This document shows, piece after piece, positions 11,501 to 23,699 of a DNA stretch of 64,000 nt (the first letter of the stretch is position 1; the number at the start of each line of letters is the position of its first letter). The notes beneath the pieces were generated by a model, which had not been told where the DNA came from, made no database searches, and saw nothing but the letters and a program-made list of their open reading frames with translations. The translations under genes and the position numbers were made by a program. The DNA comes from Saussurea involucrata (Eukaryota; Streptophyta; Magnoliopsida; Asterales; Asteraceae), in the NCBI GenBank assembly GCA_033807775.1, contig CM066314.1, forward strand, positions 150,091,429 through 150,155,428, read 5' to 3'.

Positions 11501-12876
11501 TGATAGCGGAAAAACGTATAGTTCCAATCAGTGGCCACAGTGTGCCCACAGAGGGGGTGCAAGTATACACCACAACTATGATCGCTATAAGTAATAAAAT
11601 GGCAAGTATTTACCAAGTATCGTACCCACAAGGACTGAACTACTGAGAATCAGAGAATGTCACGAACTTCTTGCACAAGTCTCGGTTTGAAAATATTGTT
11701 GGTTTGTTTGGAAAATGATTAAACTTTTGAATAATTAAAAATGGGTATGGATGTGAGTTCCCTTGAGATTTTTGTAGTAACAAGATGGTTAGTTGCTTTG
11801 TACGAAGAAAAGTTCATAAAAAGCCCGATCTCTCGAAATGATGCGATTTATAAGCCGGTCCTACAAAGTTTCCATAAAGTGTCCATTGTTACCGACTCCC
11901 GATCTTGCCGATTTAATTAAGTTAGACTCTAAACGTCAAGTTCTACCAATATGGAGATTTACACCCAAATCTCTTTGTGATATAAATCTCGACCGGCGTT
12001 TGAACCTTAATCATACAAAACCCGCCTCTCGACGTGGTTATCAAAGACTCTCTCAAATCTTTGTGCATCACTTAAGCCGTATGTCAAATCCGCCCCTCTC
12101 GAGGTCTAAGATCTAATATTAACACATCAAAGTGATCGGCTTATCCGCTTTGAGTTTAAGTCTCGACTCAAGTGACCAATCTCGAGAGTTAGTAACAAAT
12201 GGCCACACCCAAGTGTTGCCTACTAGTCTCAAGTTTGTTCACATCCACACCCAAGGGATGCTTAGCTCATAATGAAATTAAAAGACATAACAATATAGAA
12301 GAAAGGCATAAAAGTTACTTGCATAAAATTAAAGACGCGCCCACAGTGGGTACACTGCTGGAAATTACAAACAAGAAATTAAAATGCTACAACTCTTCAA
12401 GTTTTTAAGAAACAAGAAGAATAATTAACTACTGGAAAGCAAGTAAAATAAAGCTCAGAATTAGATTCTTCAAGTGATCCAAGCCCTTTCTTTTATAGCT
12501 CCAAGAGTGTGTAATACCCAATGGACAAAGTTTCACCTTATCCAAAGGGTAATGCCCAATACCACCTTCCATTGCCCCTAGTTTACTGAGATTTCCCAGA
12601 TCTTGCAATCTTTAGAATGTCAGCTCTTAGATGCTTTTTTTATCCAGATAATCACAAAATCCGCTGGTCCATAGGAAAATCCGTTCGTGCCCACAGTGGG
12701 CAGTCCTGTGCCCACAGTCGATAGTGCAGATTTTCCAAGAAAATAACTTTTGAAACGTCATCATCTTTTTATCACATTTTAGACCAAATAAAGGGGAAAG
12801 AAGCAAAGTGGGTTTAAAAACGATATAAAATCCTAGAAAAAGAGTAATATTAAACTCTCAAAAATGAGAGTTATGA
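11501..12876 (-). repeat. 5' LTR of the Athila-type element
   Basis: 1376 bp, paired with 1114-2495. It holds the element promoter by definition, but I could not single out a TATA box with confidence. Differences from the other LTR include a 4-bp deletion near 12011 and about twenty substitutions. The outermost dinucleotide is GA instead of CA. Confidence 0.95.
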
Positions 12877-12881
12877 GCCAT

Positions 12882-13142
12882 ATATATATGTATATATATA
12901 TAATATAATATATAATATATTTTATTTTTATTTTATTTTATTTTGATAGAAAAAGACAAAAAAAAGGTGTAAAAAGACCAAAATACCCCTGACTTAACAG
13001 AGGTTTTTAACGGAGTTAGTGAGCAGGGACCATTTTCATAGCAAACCCAAGGACACCAGGGACTATTCTTGCACTTTTTGAAGTTTAGGTCCCACTTTCA
13101 TGGTTTTTGGTATACACCATGGACGAAAATTGTAGTTTACTC
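12882..13142. mobile_element. Right part of a MULE-type MITE plus AT-rich tract
   Basis: 12883-12950 is TA/TTTTA low complexity. From about 12950 to 13142 the sequence has the 'ccaaaatacccctgacttaacagagg' style of the long GAGTAAATTA elements and ends GTAGTTTACTC, followed by TATTTTATT, which also occurs in the AT tract to the left. The left terminus is not resolvable. Confidence 0.55.
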
Positions 13143-15285
13143 TATTTTATTTGTATTATATCAACAAGAATATGATACAAAGGTTATCAGTATTTTCTAA
13201 ACTTTCTGAATTCGATTGTTGCATATTTTTGTGAGGATGAAATTTTGTATCTAAAGATAACAACAAATTTATAAGATATGAGTTCGTGTTTTTTGTTTGT
13301 ATGAAAAGATAATAACTTCTTGTATATCAGTATAACTCACCGTACATGACCGTCGACATCTACAAGCAAAGACAACACGTGGGGTTGATTGTCCCAACCT
13401 TAAACACTTGAGTTTTCCATGTGATGTGGTCGTACTTCTGATTAACTCTTAAACTTGTGTAATGTGCATTTTTGTTAAGTGGATATATATTCGAGAGGCC
13501 ATGTTCACTTATACGTAAAAAGCAAAACCATTAACAAAGGAAAAACTTTCACACAGTTGAATCTACAAACCCACAAAGAGAATTATGCTACAAAACCAAA
13601 AGAACAGTAGTGTCTCGTTTAAACAACCGCTTCAGATAAAACACTCATGTTAGAATGGTGGTTCTTGTAGAACACTCGGAAAATTCTTTATCTAGATATG
13701 CACATGGATTTGTCGGTGTTTTTTTTCCCTTTTTCGTCTGTTTAAGGGTAATTTACCGGGTTTGAGTCATTATCAGATACTTATGTATGCACTAAAATAT
13801 ATGGCATATATCGATGTTTTTATTTTCTTAGTGATTTTTGCAATTATTAGATTAAAAAGATTTGTATGTATCTTATACAATAAAAAGAGTATGACTTTTG
13901 TGATCACATTCCAAGACACAAAAGACACATTCTCTCTTTGGAATCACATGAATAAACCTTCACATGTGATGACCCAAAAGGACAAGAAGAAATTTCCAAA
14001 GCACAAATCATCAAACAAGTAAGTGACACGTTCCTCTCTTGATTGCCTTTTCATTTATTCCTAAACTCCATAAATAATTCTACATGTTTGCCACACATAT
14101 ATATATATATATAATCATTTACAAACCAGTTTTTATGTAGTGTTTCACATATGAAACAGTATTGTATAAACATTGGATTTTCATACATATTGTCTCATAT
14201 GTAAAAACACCACATGAAAACTGGTTTGTAAGCTTGTACAAATTATTAGGATACATATAAAAAAGGAACTCTATATATATGAAGCCACACAAAAGAAAAC
14301 AAAATAAGAAAATCACCGAGCATTAATAACCGGGTATAACATATTTTTACAACAAAGATCGATCACTCCTCAACCAATATGTTTTCCTAAAACTGTACTG
14401 TTTTTTAACATTAATGTTCAAATTGGAACTGTTTGAAATCATTTCTTAAAATAAAGTTTCATTTATAACTTGATTTATATTAACGTGGGTATCCAATAAT
14501 TTTAGCGGATCGTATGAGAGCTTCTATAAACGAATTATTTAACGGCATTTGATTATGGTCTTGTCCTTGGTAGTGATACCGTTAGAACCCCTTTAATTTA
14601 TGGGTTTAAAAAACATTTCGAATATATCAAACAGTCATATTATCACAACTATTGTTTCTGAAACTATATAATCTTAATCACTAATCGATAAATCAATCGG
14701 GTCTGCAAATGATGCATGGTTAAAAGGATGAACATAAGATATCATACTCTATCCATTGGAAAGGAGTCGTGATTTTCTTTACTGTTTTTAGGTCGGTCTA
14801 TAATACTTGAAATACGGGGACCACTTTGGTGGAAATTAAAAGCCATGTGGCTAATTTTTAATGGGCCACATAGGATGGTAATGTAGAATAATTTATGGTT
14901 ACTTTTTTGGTCAAAATCTTGGTTGGTGCATTGCAAATAAGACAAAGAAAGGCACTTGAAAAGAAAAGAAGAAGAGAAAACATGGTGTTGATATAACAAA
15001 TTGTGCCACCAAACACACTTCAAATGAAGCCAAAAACAGAATGAAAAGATATTGGATTAAAAGTAGAAGGTGTCAATTGTATCACTCCATTATAAATAAA
15101 TAAATAAATAATTTTATTATTTAAAATATAACTTATTTTATTTTAACTTATTTTCTATACTAATTTAATTAATGAACTTTCTAGGGTACTTCTTGGATAA
15201 TAGTTGAAGACTTGTTAAATGTGTTTATGTTGGTTTTAATTTGTTCTTTGTGGCCAAGTTAGCATATGACTGATTTATCGGTATA
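13143..15285. other. AT-rich intergenic region
   Basis: No supportable gene. The short open frames here have no domain and no coding-like composition. The only structure seen is the small inverted-repeat element at 14121-14230. Confidence 0.6.
14121..14230. mobile_element. Small foldback MITE, 110 bp
   Basis: The ends are near-perfect inverted repeats of about 38 bp: the left starts ACAAACCAGTTTT and the right ends AAAACTGGTTTGTA, with ACATATGA/TCATATGT further in. It is flanked by TTTA/TAAG, compatible with a short TA-type target. Superfamily not assigned. Confidence 0.7.
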
Positions 15286-15430
15286 TTTTTTTTTGGAAAC
15301 GGAAATTCATAATAAAGGATAGCCAGGGGTTAACAAACGAGAGCAATTACATGGTTCCGAGACAGGAAGAAGGAGAAGTACACCAATCGCCAAAGATTTT
15401 CCTACTCCCCTTACATATAAAAATCACCCA

Positions 15431-16228
15431 TCAAAATGAATTATCAACAATAAAGTCGAATAATTCACTAGGACCTTTGAGGATAGCCTTGACGCCCATT
15501 CGAAGGACCTTTGAAATACCGGAAGTATCGATGTCATCCAACTCCAATTCCGTTGAGTTGAAAGTTGAGAAAGGAAAATTCAACCACCTTTGAACCTTAA
15601 CCAAAATCTCCGACGCTCTATCGCAACTAAAGAAAATGTGGTGTACCGTCTCGATCTCGCATTTGCAGAAGGGGCAAAGAGTGTTGTCAAGATCCACTCC
15701 CAACATCTCCAGTCTATCTTTTGCGGGGATACGATTAAGATACATCCTCCAAAAGAATATATTTATCTTTCTGGGAACAAGTTTATTCCATCGGGTCTTA
15801 TAAGCTTTGATGCCGAGTTGCAACTTTTCGATTTCTATTCTCAAAGACCGAGCCGAAAAGAGCCCATATGGTATAAGAGACCATGTCCACTTGTCTTCCG
15901 ATTCAGTAATAGAGACTGTCTTTATAATCTCTAGTATTTGCTCCACTTCAGACGATTCTCGACCACCTCTTAACTCTCTTCGCCATTCCCAGGTATGCCC
16001 ATCAACACCCATTTGATCAGCCACCGTAGCTCTTGGATTCCTGTCCAATTCGAATGCTCTCGGGAACCTATCTTTGAGAATTCCATCATCTGTCCAGTTT
16101 TCCGTCCAGAAGCAAGTGTTACGTCCATTACCAACCTTTTTACGACATAAATCGTCGAAGGAAATACCTAATTTAAGAAGATCTTTTACAGTTGCCACCA
16201 TGTTTTGCCACGGACCTTGGCCTTCCAC
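15431..16228 (-). pseudogene. LINE reverse-transcriptase C-terminal zinc-binding region
   Basis: 265 codons open without a native ATG (the frame opens upstream of a GTG). It contains the plant LINE pattern GNGRNTCFWTENW and the zf-RVT-like segment RWNKLVPRKINIFFWRMYLNRIPAKDRL followed by CPFC...HHIFFSC. This is the tail of the LINE ORF2 product, downstream of the polymerase core. It cannot act alone. The frame ends in the LINE 3' untranslated part about 140 bp before the A-tail. Confidence 0.88.
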
Positions 16229-16303
16229 CTTAACATCGAGCTGTCGGGTATTGATCCCCCCGTTCGATCCGTCAAGTTGTTGTCGGATCAGTTCTGAACT
16301 TCC

Positions 16304-16490
16304 TAATGGAATCCGTAATTTGCTCCTTGTATATTTTAACCATATATTCCCTCTCTTTATTAGCTTTCCTTTGTTAGGTAGGATTAGCCGCTTTTAGCTC
16401 CTTAATTTTCTCCTTCCTGTTGTAAACCTTGGCTATATTAAGAGCCTGTATTCTCTTGTAATCATATACTGCAAAATACCAAAGTTTATA
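16304..16490 (+). repeat. 5' LTR of the copia element
   Basis: 187 bp, TAATGGAATCC...AAGTTTATA. The boundaries are fixed by the CTTCC target duplication on the left and the PBS on the right. The terminal dinucleotides TA..TA differ from the usual TG..CA. Confidence 0.88.
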
Positions 16491-16502
16491 TGGTATCAGA
16501 GC
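16491..16502 (+). other. Primer binding site (initiator tRNA-Met type)
   Basis: TGGTATCAGAGC directly follows the 5' LTR. This is the standard copia PBS complementary to initiator tRNA-Met. Confidence 0.9.
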
Positions 16503-16553
16503 AGGCCAAAACAAAACCCTAAAACCAGAAAATTCAACTTCGCCATCTTCCAC

Positions 16554-17870
16554 ATGGGCGACAAATCCGACGAAGCCAGCAAGAAGGATGGAGCCACCCT
16601 CGATCATAATTCACCGTATTACATTCATGCCTCCGATTATCCCAGACAGATGCACGTGAATGAGGCCCTCAATGACGACAATTATGTTGATTGGTCTCAA
16701 GAGATGATCAACTTCCTTTTTGCCAAGAACAAGATCGGTTTCATTGACGGGACTATTAAGAAGCCAGACGCTACCGCTGCAGAATACATGGGATGGATGA
16801 GATGAGATGCGATGCAATGATCAAAGGATGGCTAAACACAGCCATGGAGAAGGAGATAAGAAATAGCGTCAAGTACGCTAGCACGGCAGAAGAAATATGG
16901 AAGGACCTAAAGGAAAGATTTGGAAATCAAAGTGCCCCAAGGGCATACGAGTTGAAGCAGACACTCACAACCACACGGCAGGACGGGGCTTCGGTCTCGA
17001 CGTATTACACGAAGCTTCGTGTCCTATGGGACGAATTACAGTCAGTCCTACCGTCCCCAAGATGCTCCTGCAATGGCTGCTCTATGACAAAGAAAAACTC
17101 TATGAATTTCTGCTTGGTTTGGATAGTGTTTTTCAACCATCAGAACACAAATTCTAGCAATGAACCCTATACCAACACTAGGTATGGCTTATCACCTAGT
17201 GTCGGAAGATGAACAACAAAGGAATGTAGCAACTGGGAAGAGACCCACTGCTGATGCGACGGCTTTCCAAGCGTTCATTCCATCGAAACGTGGCAACTAT
17301 CAACAATCCAGTAAGAACAGCCAGAAGGAAGGCAAAATAAACTTTGGAGATCAAGTTGAGCATTGTACCTTCTGTGGCAAGGACGGTCACAATCGGGACG
17401 GATGCTTTAAACGCATCGGATACCCGGATTGGTGGCCGGGGAAAGGAACGAAGCGAGAAAATACCAAACCCAGATCAGCCGCCTGTGTTGACCCTGAAAC
17501 CAGTCCTATACCAGGACTAACCGGTGAGCAATACCAACAATTTATGAATCTTTTTGTAGGCAAAGGAACAAAACCGGAAGTCTTGCCCATGGAAAATATG
17601 GCCTCGGCTGGCCCCACTGCACATACAACAGGTAACATTGATAGAAGAAGTAATTGGATCGTGGACTCGGGTGCCACATATCATGTTACCCACATGGCTT
17701 CGGTCCTTGAAAACCAAACCAAAGAGACTCACGAACTCCTGGTTATCATACCAAATGGTGATAGGATAGTCGTGGAAGGAAGGGGAGACTACACCATGAA
17801 GAATGGGACGAAAATAAGAGGAGTTTTACATGTCCCTAAATTCAATTGCGCGCAATTTGTTATCGGTTAG
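16554..17870 (+). pseudogene. Copia Gag and protease
   Basis: Starting at the ATG at 16554, the copia N-terminal motif (YYIHASDYPRQMHVNEALND, then NYVDWSQEMINFLF) is followed by a frameshift near 16800, then the gag core (EIWKDLKERFGN, ELKQTLTTTRQ). 17160-17870 carries the zinc knuckle CTFCGKDGHNRDGC and the protease WIVDSGATYHVTH, whose D-S-G is the aspartic active site. At least two frame changes and the stop at 17868-17870 interrupt the chain. In a live element this region makes the particle shell and the processing enzyme. Confidence 0.88.
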
Positions 17871-17999
17871 CAAAATATCAAGGGACCTCCAATGTGCAAT
17901 AACATTTTTTCCGGATTTCTTTGCATGCAGGGCTTATACTCGAGGACATTGATTGGGATGGGTAGGTGCAAAGACGGTCTTTACCAAATGGGGATGGTT

Positions 18000-19377
18000 G
18001 AAGATAAAAGGGAAGCTATGATGCAACTATCGACATTTGGCACGACCGCCTGGGTCATGCTTCACGTTCAAAGCTTTCTCATATTTATTTTCTTAAGAAT
18101 GTCTCAACCAAGAATAAAGATTTGTTTTGTGATTCTTGTGCTAAGGCTAAGCACATGTGGCTGCCTTTTCCTGTTGGCTCTATTAAAACTCTTAGTTGTT
18201 TTGAATTAATGCATTGTGATATTTGGGGTCCATACCGCACACCTTCAATTTCACGAGCACGCTATTTCCTCACTATAGTAGACGATTATAGTAGGGCGGT
18301 TTGGGTTTTTCTCCTTAAGCATAAAAGTGCAGGTGAATACTTGATATATTTTCACAAATGGGTTAGAACCCAACTTGAAACGAACATTAAAAGGTTTAGG
18401 AGTGACAATGGCGGGGAATTTACATCAAACTGAATGTTCAAGTTTTATGCCGATCAAGGAATTGATCTTGAAACAACATGTCCACACACCCCTCAGCAAA
18501 ATGGGGTGGTGGAACGCAAGCATAGGCATCTACTTGAAACGGCACGCGCCTTAAGATTTAAAGCAAGACTGCCAACGAGGTTTTGGGGTGAATGCATATT
18601 GACAATGGCTTACTTGATTAATCGACTACCTTCGGAAGTGATAGAAAATAAAACCCCCTTCGAGATTCTATATGATCGAAAACCAGAGTATGACCATCTA
18701 AGGGTTTTTTGGTGCTTAGCATATTACAGGAACACAGAAACGGGGGGAGACAAACTTGAAGTAAGGGGGAGACAAGGAACCTTTGTTGGATACCCGAGAG
18801 GTACGAAAGGGTACAAGATCTATGATGCAAAGGATGGAAAAATTATCATTTCAAGAGATGTGAGATTTCAAGAAAACATATTTCCTTTCTCTATTGTTGA
18901 TGAGGACAAAGACCAAGAGGAAATTTTTAAATTTCCAAAGGAATGGAAAGAAGTGGAGGAGGTCATTGAATCTCACGAGAAGGGAAATAGCCCAAGAGAA
19001 GAAGACGATAGCCCAATACAGGGGCCCCCTCGTCGGCCCAAAATGAAGAAAATGAAAGTGGTGACGGTCCAGATCAAGATATCTTGGCCCAACAAAGCGA
19101 ATCAGATGAAATAAATGGAAACGTTGAAGATATAAGCACGAGAAACGAAGGTAATATGAACCATGATGGAGTCATAAATGAAACAGTTGAAGTCGAAGAA
19201 CCAATCAGGGAGAGAAGAAGCAAAACGCAACCGAAACGCTTTGCCGACTATGATGTTAAGCTCCCCCCATCGGTAGACCATGCACAACCCGCCACCAATC
19301 AAGAATCCTTGACGGTACACCCCTTGGCTAATTTTATTTCTAATAAAAAAATTCTGACTCTCAAAAAGCTTATCTAA
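18000..19377 (+). pseudogene. Copia integrase and start of RT
   Basis: 18122-18433 contains CDSCAKAKH (zinc-binding half), HCDIWGPY and TIVDDYSRAVWVF (first Asp region) and RSDNGGEF (second Asp). A TGA at 18431 breaks the frame. 18434-19114 continues with HTPQQNGVVERKHRHLLETAR (catalytic Glu) and FWGECILTMAYLINRLPS. 19084-19377 is an acidic linker leading to the first RT residues after a frameshift. The catalytic triad residues are all still visible, but the ORF is broken in several places. Confidence 0.88.
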
Positions 19378-19499
19378 CGGCCATCGATTCAAATGATGAG
19401 CCAAAGTACTTTGCTCAGGTTGTTCAGAATGAAAATTGGAGAGAGGCAATGAGGAATGAAATTCGGGCACTAGAAGAAAATGGTACATGGAGTCTTGAA

Positions 19500-22400
19500 T
19501 GTAACACCCTCAAATTTGGAACGAGCAACTAACTTTAAAATTCAATAAATTAACCACAATAGATAAAATCATTTCTACAATTCCTTCATCAAAATACCTT
19601 GGAATTAAAACAACACAATATCTACAAGGAAATAACTTAATCGGGTGTCACTTCACGATACAAGTTGCTAGTCCAAACTATTGCGGAAGACTTCACTAAA
19701 CAAGTCACCTCTCGTGCACTTACTAGTACTCGTCACTTCACAATGTAGCTAGAGCTACCCCCCCAACCTGAGCCTGTTGCACATGCCGACAAATAAAAAG
19801 GGTTAGGCTTACGCCTAGTGAGTTCAAGCGTTTTATCATGACCATATAAAATCGTAAATCGGAAGTTAGTAGTTATAGTCATGACTTAGATAAAATCTTT
19901 CATTGAAAGTTTGCGACAAAGATTATCTTTTCCAAAGGTTTCCCAAACAGGTATAAACGACTCATTTTCCAACGCACCCAAAATCCATGGGAAACATTCC
20001 CGAAAGTGCAAAGCGTTTTCCAAAATGAGTTACTAACCCCTACTCACTCGAATACGTGAATAGATTTTGTTTTAGACAAAACTTTCAAATACGGTTGACA
20101 ATACGTACTCAACCCGTAAAACATGGAAACCATCCATTTAAATATAAACATTCATTGGAAACATAATACTAAGCAAAACACACGTCAACGTAAGATGTAT
20201 AAAAATCCAAATACCATAAACGGGAAGACCCGTATCCGAAAGGTGAAATAGCATTTGATTCTTAAAGCAATTAAATACATAAATAATTCGTCATAATTCC
20301 AAACATTCCAAAACATGGATGAAACATGATTCACAACACATATAATGTGAAAATAAAACAATTCTCATAAATATGGTATGTTACCAAAAGTGGATAAACA
20401 CAACTACCCAAAACATCGCACACGGATGAAATATAAACTACAACTTGCACACCATGGAAAACAATCCATATAAATATAACACGTCACCGAAAACGTGAGT
20501 AGTAACAATTACCCAAAACAACACCTTTCGGTGACGGGGGAGACCCGTAAACATCGCACGTGACGGAACACTAAAGTGGGTCACTTACTATGCAATAAAA
20601 CACACACGTGGATTACTCTCGTAAACTGAGCTCAATCACTCCAGATCTATTGCCCGCGAGACTAGGGGGCCCCCAACTTCAACCACTCCAGGTCTATACA
20701 TTGGGTCACTCCAAATCCACAACAGCACTTTAGGGATTACACCTTACTGCCCATGAGACGACGCCCGACCATATAGGTCCACGCCTTACTTATCACGGAT
20801 CCCGATGCCTATCCCGTGCTACAAAATAACTAACGTCTCGTAAACTGAGCTCAATCAATACCGACCTCTTGCCCGCGAGACTCAGGAAAACACAATGCCT
20901 ATGTATCCATGGCTAACAAGGTCTAAATATCATACGACCCCAAGTGAATAAAAAATGCATTCAAACATGCAATTTCTCAATAACATATATAGTGATCAAA
21001 ACTCAACTCTGAGCTATCCAACTGGACAAATGTCCCCAACTTAATAAAACCCAAACATGTAATTATTCATAAGTGCAATAATATGTAAAACGGTGCCATA
21101 AAAGCAACCCATAAATAAGACTCCACATCGAGCCATTTAAACCGGACAATTGTCCCAAGACTATCTCAAAGTCAAAACCGAGCAAGGTGCTCCAAGCTTG
21201 CTAGACCCATAATGTCGGTCATCATCGCATAAAACGTGTTTAAACAATGTTTAGGTAAACGAGTACCATAAAACCTTCATTAACTCCAACTCAACACGGG
21301 TTAAACAAAAGGATTTTCCCAAATAACTCACACCCTTATAATTCTCAAAATGACATGTAACACTTAAAAGCGCATTTCCCAAATGGTTTACAAAATCATT
21401 TACACATGCATGATTAAACTACCAAATAAACCTCATTTTGAGCAATTAATCATTTAAAGACAAATTATGGTTTTCCAATCATCAAAATATTCGAAAGCCC
21501 CAAATACGGATGTTTTACACATTTATGAAGATAAACACTTCAAAAGAGTTAAACCATTCAAATAACTCAACCATATACATTTTCAAGTAAAACACATACA
21601 TATTTGTAAAATACTCATTTTGGCATGTACAACGTTTTCGCAAAATAACTTGAACTCACCTTGCTAGATTTAAGCTAAATCTAGAGTTTCTCCAACGTAA
21701 GCTCCTTTGATGAAGTTTGCATCCTCAAGCCAAAACTTCTAAAACCTAGATTTATGAAATCTCAACCATCAATATCACAATCCAACCATAAGGAATCATT
21801 CCCTAACCATAACACATCAAAACCCCCAAATATAACAAACCCTAGTTTTTAAATATGAGGCAAACCATATTTCCTTAACCCATCATTACCAAAATCGTCC
21901 AACAACATCACAAGATAGAAAGAAGATGAAATCAACCATCATAACAACTATTGGGTAAGGAAAGATTACCTCAACCATTGAAATCTTCCACAAACGAGCT
22001 CCTAGTATCCACAAAAGCTCCAAGCTTCCAAGATGATCAACAATAGAGGAAGAGGGTTTGATTTGGTGAAGTAAAGAGGAAGGAGAGGGGAGGGGATGGT
22101 GTTTCTTGAGAAAATCGGCAGAGAGAGAGAGAGAGTATAAGAGAGATGAGTGAAATGAGTGAAATGGGAATAGAAGGAGAAGAAAAGGGTTTAAAACCTT
22201 CTGGAGTCCGACGGCGAAAGTGACACGGCGAGATTGCCACTGTCACTCTCGCGGGGCACTCTCGCCCGCTACCCAAAATCCTCTCGGTACACTTTCGGCG
22301 AAAGTGACACTGCGAAAGTGACCATGTCACTCTCGCGAGTGTCATACTCGCTGGCCCTCCCAAAACCCTCGGTACATTCTTGGCGAAAGTGACACTGCGA

Positions 22401-22583
22401 AAGTGACCATGTCACTCTCGCGAGTGTCATACTCGCTGGACTTGTACCGAGTCCAAACTTGGCCAATTTCTCGAGAGATCCAATTAGCATCACATGTTCT
22501 ACACTCCAAAGCGAAACCTTGTCCTTTTAATACTTCTAGATGGAATCATTTACAATTGGAGTTAGGATTTTCGGGGTGTTACA
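19500..22583 (-). mobile_element. Solo LTR (or LTR-only element), 3.1 kb
   Basis: Termini TGTAACACCC and GGGTGTTACA with an exact 5-bp target duplication TTGAA (19495-19499 and 22584-22588) inside the copia RT. It is 3084 bp without any recognisable coding region. The TGTAACACCCCG opening on the minus strand is typical of long Ty3/gypsy LTRs, hence the strand call (tentative). It contains a near-85-bp tandem repeat (22212-22440) and two copies of a block starting 'gtaaactgagctcaatca' (20614 and 20838). Confidence 0.82.
22212..22440. repeat. Tandem repeat, about 85-bp period, 3 copies
   Basis: Units start with GGCGAAAGTGACAC at 22213, 22297 and 22382. Each holds several short inverted words (CGAAAGTGAC / GTCACTCTCGCG), giving a GC-rich, strongly foldable tract within an otherwise AT-rich LTR. 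Confidence 0.8.
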
Positions 22584-22849
22584 TTGAAGAACTACAGAAG
22601 GGCAAGCGGGCTATAGACTCTAAACGGGTCTATAAGATCAAGTACAAACCCAACGGTGAAATCGAAAGATACAAGGCAAGGTTGGTCGCTAAAGGCTTTA
22701 CCCAGATGGAAGGAGTTGATTACCACGAAACGTTCACACCAAGTCTCAGATTGCTGACTTGTTCACAAAGGCCTTAGGAGCTCAACAATTTCGTTTATTA
22801 CTTGACAAGTTAGGCGTTCAAAATCTTCACGCTCCAACTTGAGGGGGAG

Positions 22850-23036
22850 TAATGGAATCCATAATTTGCTCCTTGTATATTTTAACCATATATTCCCTCT
22901 CTTTATTAGCTTTCCTTTGTTAGGTATGATTAGCCGCTTTTAGCTCCTTAATTTTCTCCTTCCTGTTGTAAACCTTGGCTATATTAAGAGCATGTATTCT
23001 CTTGTAATCATATACTGCAAAATACCAAAGTTTATA
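22850..23036 (+). repeat. 3' LTR of the copia element
   Basis: 187 bp, matching 16304-16490 with only a few differences visible by eye. It is preceded by the PPT TTGAGGGGGAG and followed by the target duplication CTTCC. Confidence 0.9.
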
Positions 23037-23699
23037 CTTCCACACCCATTTGGTTAGCAAAGCGATATTCGCTGCAACTATACTACCGATTCCTAGACCC
23101 TCGGTATCGAAACTTCTAATAGTTGTACCCCACTTGACCCAAGTATTTTTGCTTTTGTTGTTGTTGGGTCATCAAAGATTTGAAGATGACCTCATGATCT
23201 CCTTACATACTTTGAAAAACATTTTCCATACTTAGAGAAATTTTGGATGGTTCTTTGGAATGGCTTGTACAAGATAGCAAATGTTTGGTGAAGTCAAAGA
23301 TCAACCAAAGTCAAGATTGAAGATCCTCTCATTGTGGAAGTGAGAGATCCCACATCAACAACTACAAGTCATTGTCCACCGATGGTGTTCCCACACATCG
23401 GTGGACACCTTCCCACCGACATTCTCTTTTGTCGGCCAACAATATCCCACCTATGAAGGCTCTCAAATCGGTGGGATATCAAGAATTCTTGATGGATGCT
23501 TTTCTTCAAGTGGAGTCACAAGTCTCATAGTATACATCGGTGGGATCCTCAAAGTTGGAGGATTCTCTCATAACTTCACTCCTAAGAAGACTCTCACCTA
23601 CCTTGTCCAAGACAAGTCGGTGGGATTCTTAAATAGGAGGATCCTCCCTTATGTCCATGTTAAAAGGTTTTCTCTTCAAAGATAGAATGTCTGGGTATG

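Larger units (their letters stand above)
1114..12876 (-). mobile_element. Athila-type Ty3/gypsy LTR retrotransposon, near full length
   Basis: An 11.8-kb element transcribed leftward. The LTRs are 1114-2495 (3') and 11501-12876 (5'), with termini TGATA..TATCA (the outer end of the 5' LTR has decayed to GA). The target duplication GCCAT lies at 1109-1113 and 12877-12881. Order along the minus strand is 5' LTR, PBS complementary to tRNA-Asp, gag, protease, RT, RNase H, integrase, long spacer, post-pol ORF, PPT, 3' LTR. By eye the LTRs differ at roughly two dozen positions in about 1.38 kb, so the insertion is fairly recent. Frameshifts in gag-protease and RT and a stop between protease and RT mean this copy cannot make a full polyprotein. 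Confidence 0.95.
19378..22849 (+). pseudogene. Copia RT/RNase H remnants, split by a solo LTR
   Basis: 19378-19499 encodes the RT entry (WREAMRNEIRALEENGTW). The reading resumes after the solo LTR at 22589 with GKRAIDSKRVYKIKYKPNGE and ARLVAKGFTQMEGVDYHETF. Near 22741 the sequence jumps to the C-terminal end of RNase H (QIADLFTKALG...LDKLGV.NLHAPT). The YxDD core and the RNase H active site are missing, an internal deletion of roughly 1.3 kb judged from family length. Confidence 0.82.
16304..23036 (+). mobile_element. Defective Ty1/copia element inserted in the LINE
   Basis: The two LTRs of 187 bp (16304-16490 and 22850-23036) are nearly identical. The PBS TGGTATCAGAGC (16491) and PPT TTGAGGGGGAG (22839-22849) are present. 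Target duplication CTTCC lies at 16299-16303 and 23037-23041. Internal order is gag, protease, integrase, start of RT, then a 3.1-kb solo LTR, then a short RT stretch joined directly to the RNase H end. Most of RT and RNase H has been deleted near 22741. Multiple frameshifts and stops occur. It is dead but could still be mobilised in trans if the ends are functional. Confidence 0.92.

Noticed and set aside
13762..15023. Short frames in AT-rich intergenic DNA
   Set aside because: No domain, no codon bias, no splice-site context.
22403..22777. 124-codon plus-strand frame
   Set aside because: A chimera that crosses from the solo LTR into the copia RT remnant; only the second half is meaningful.
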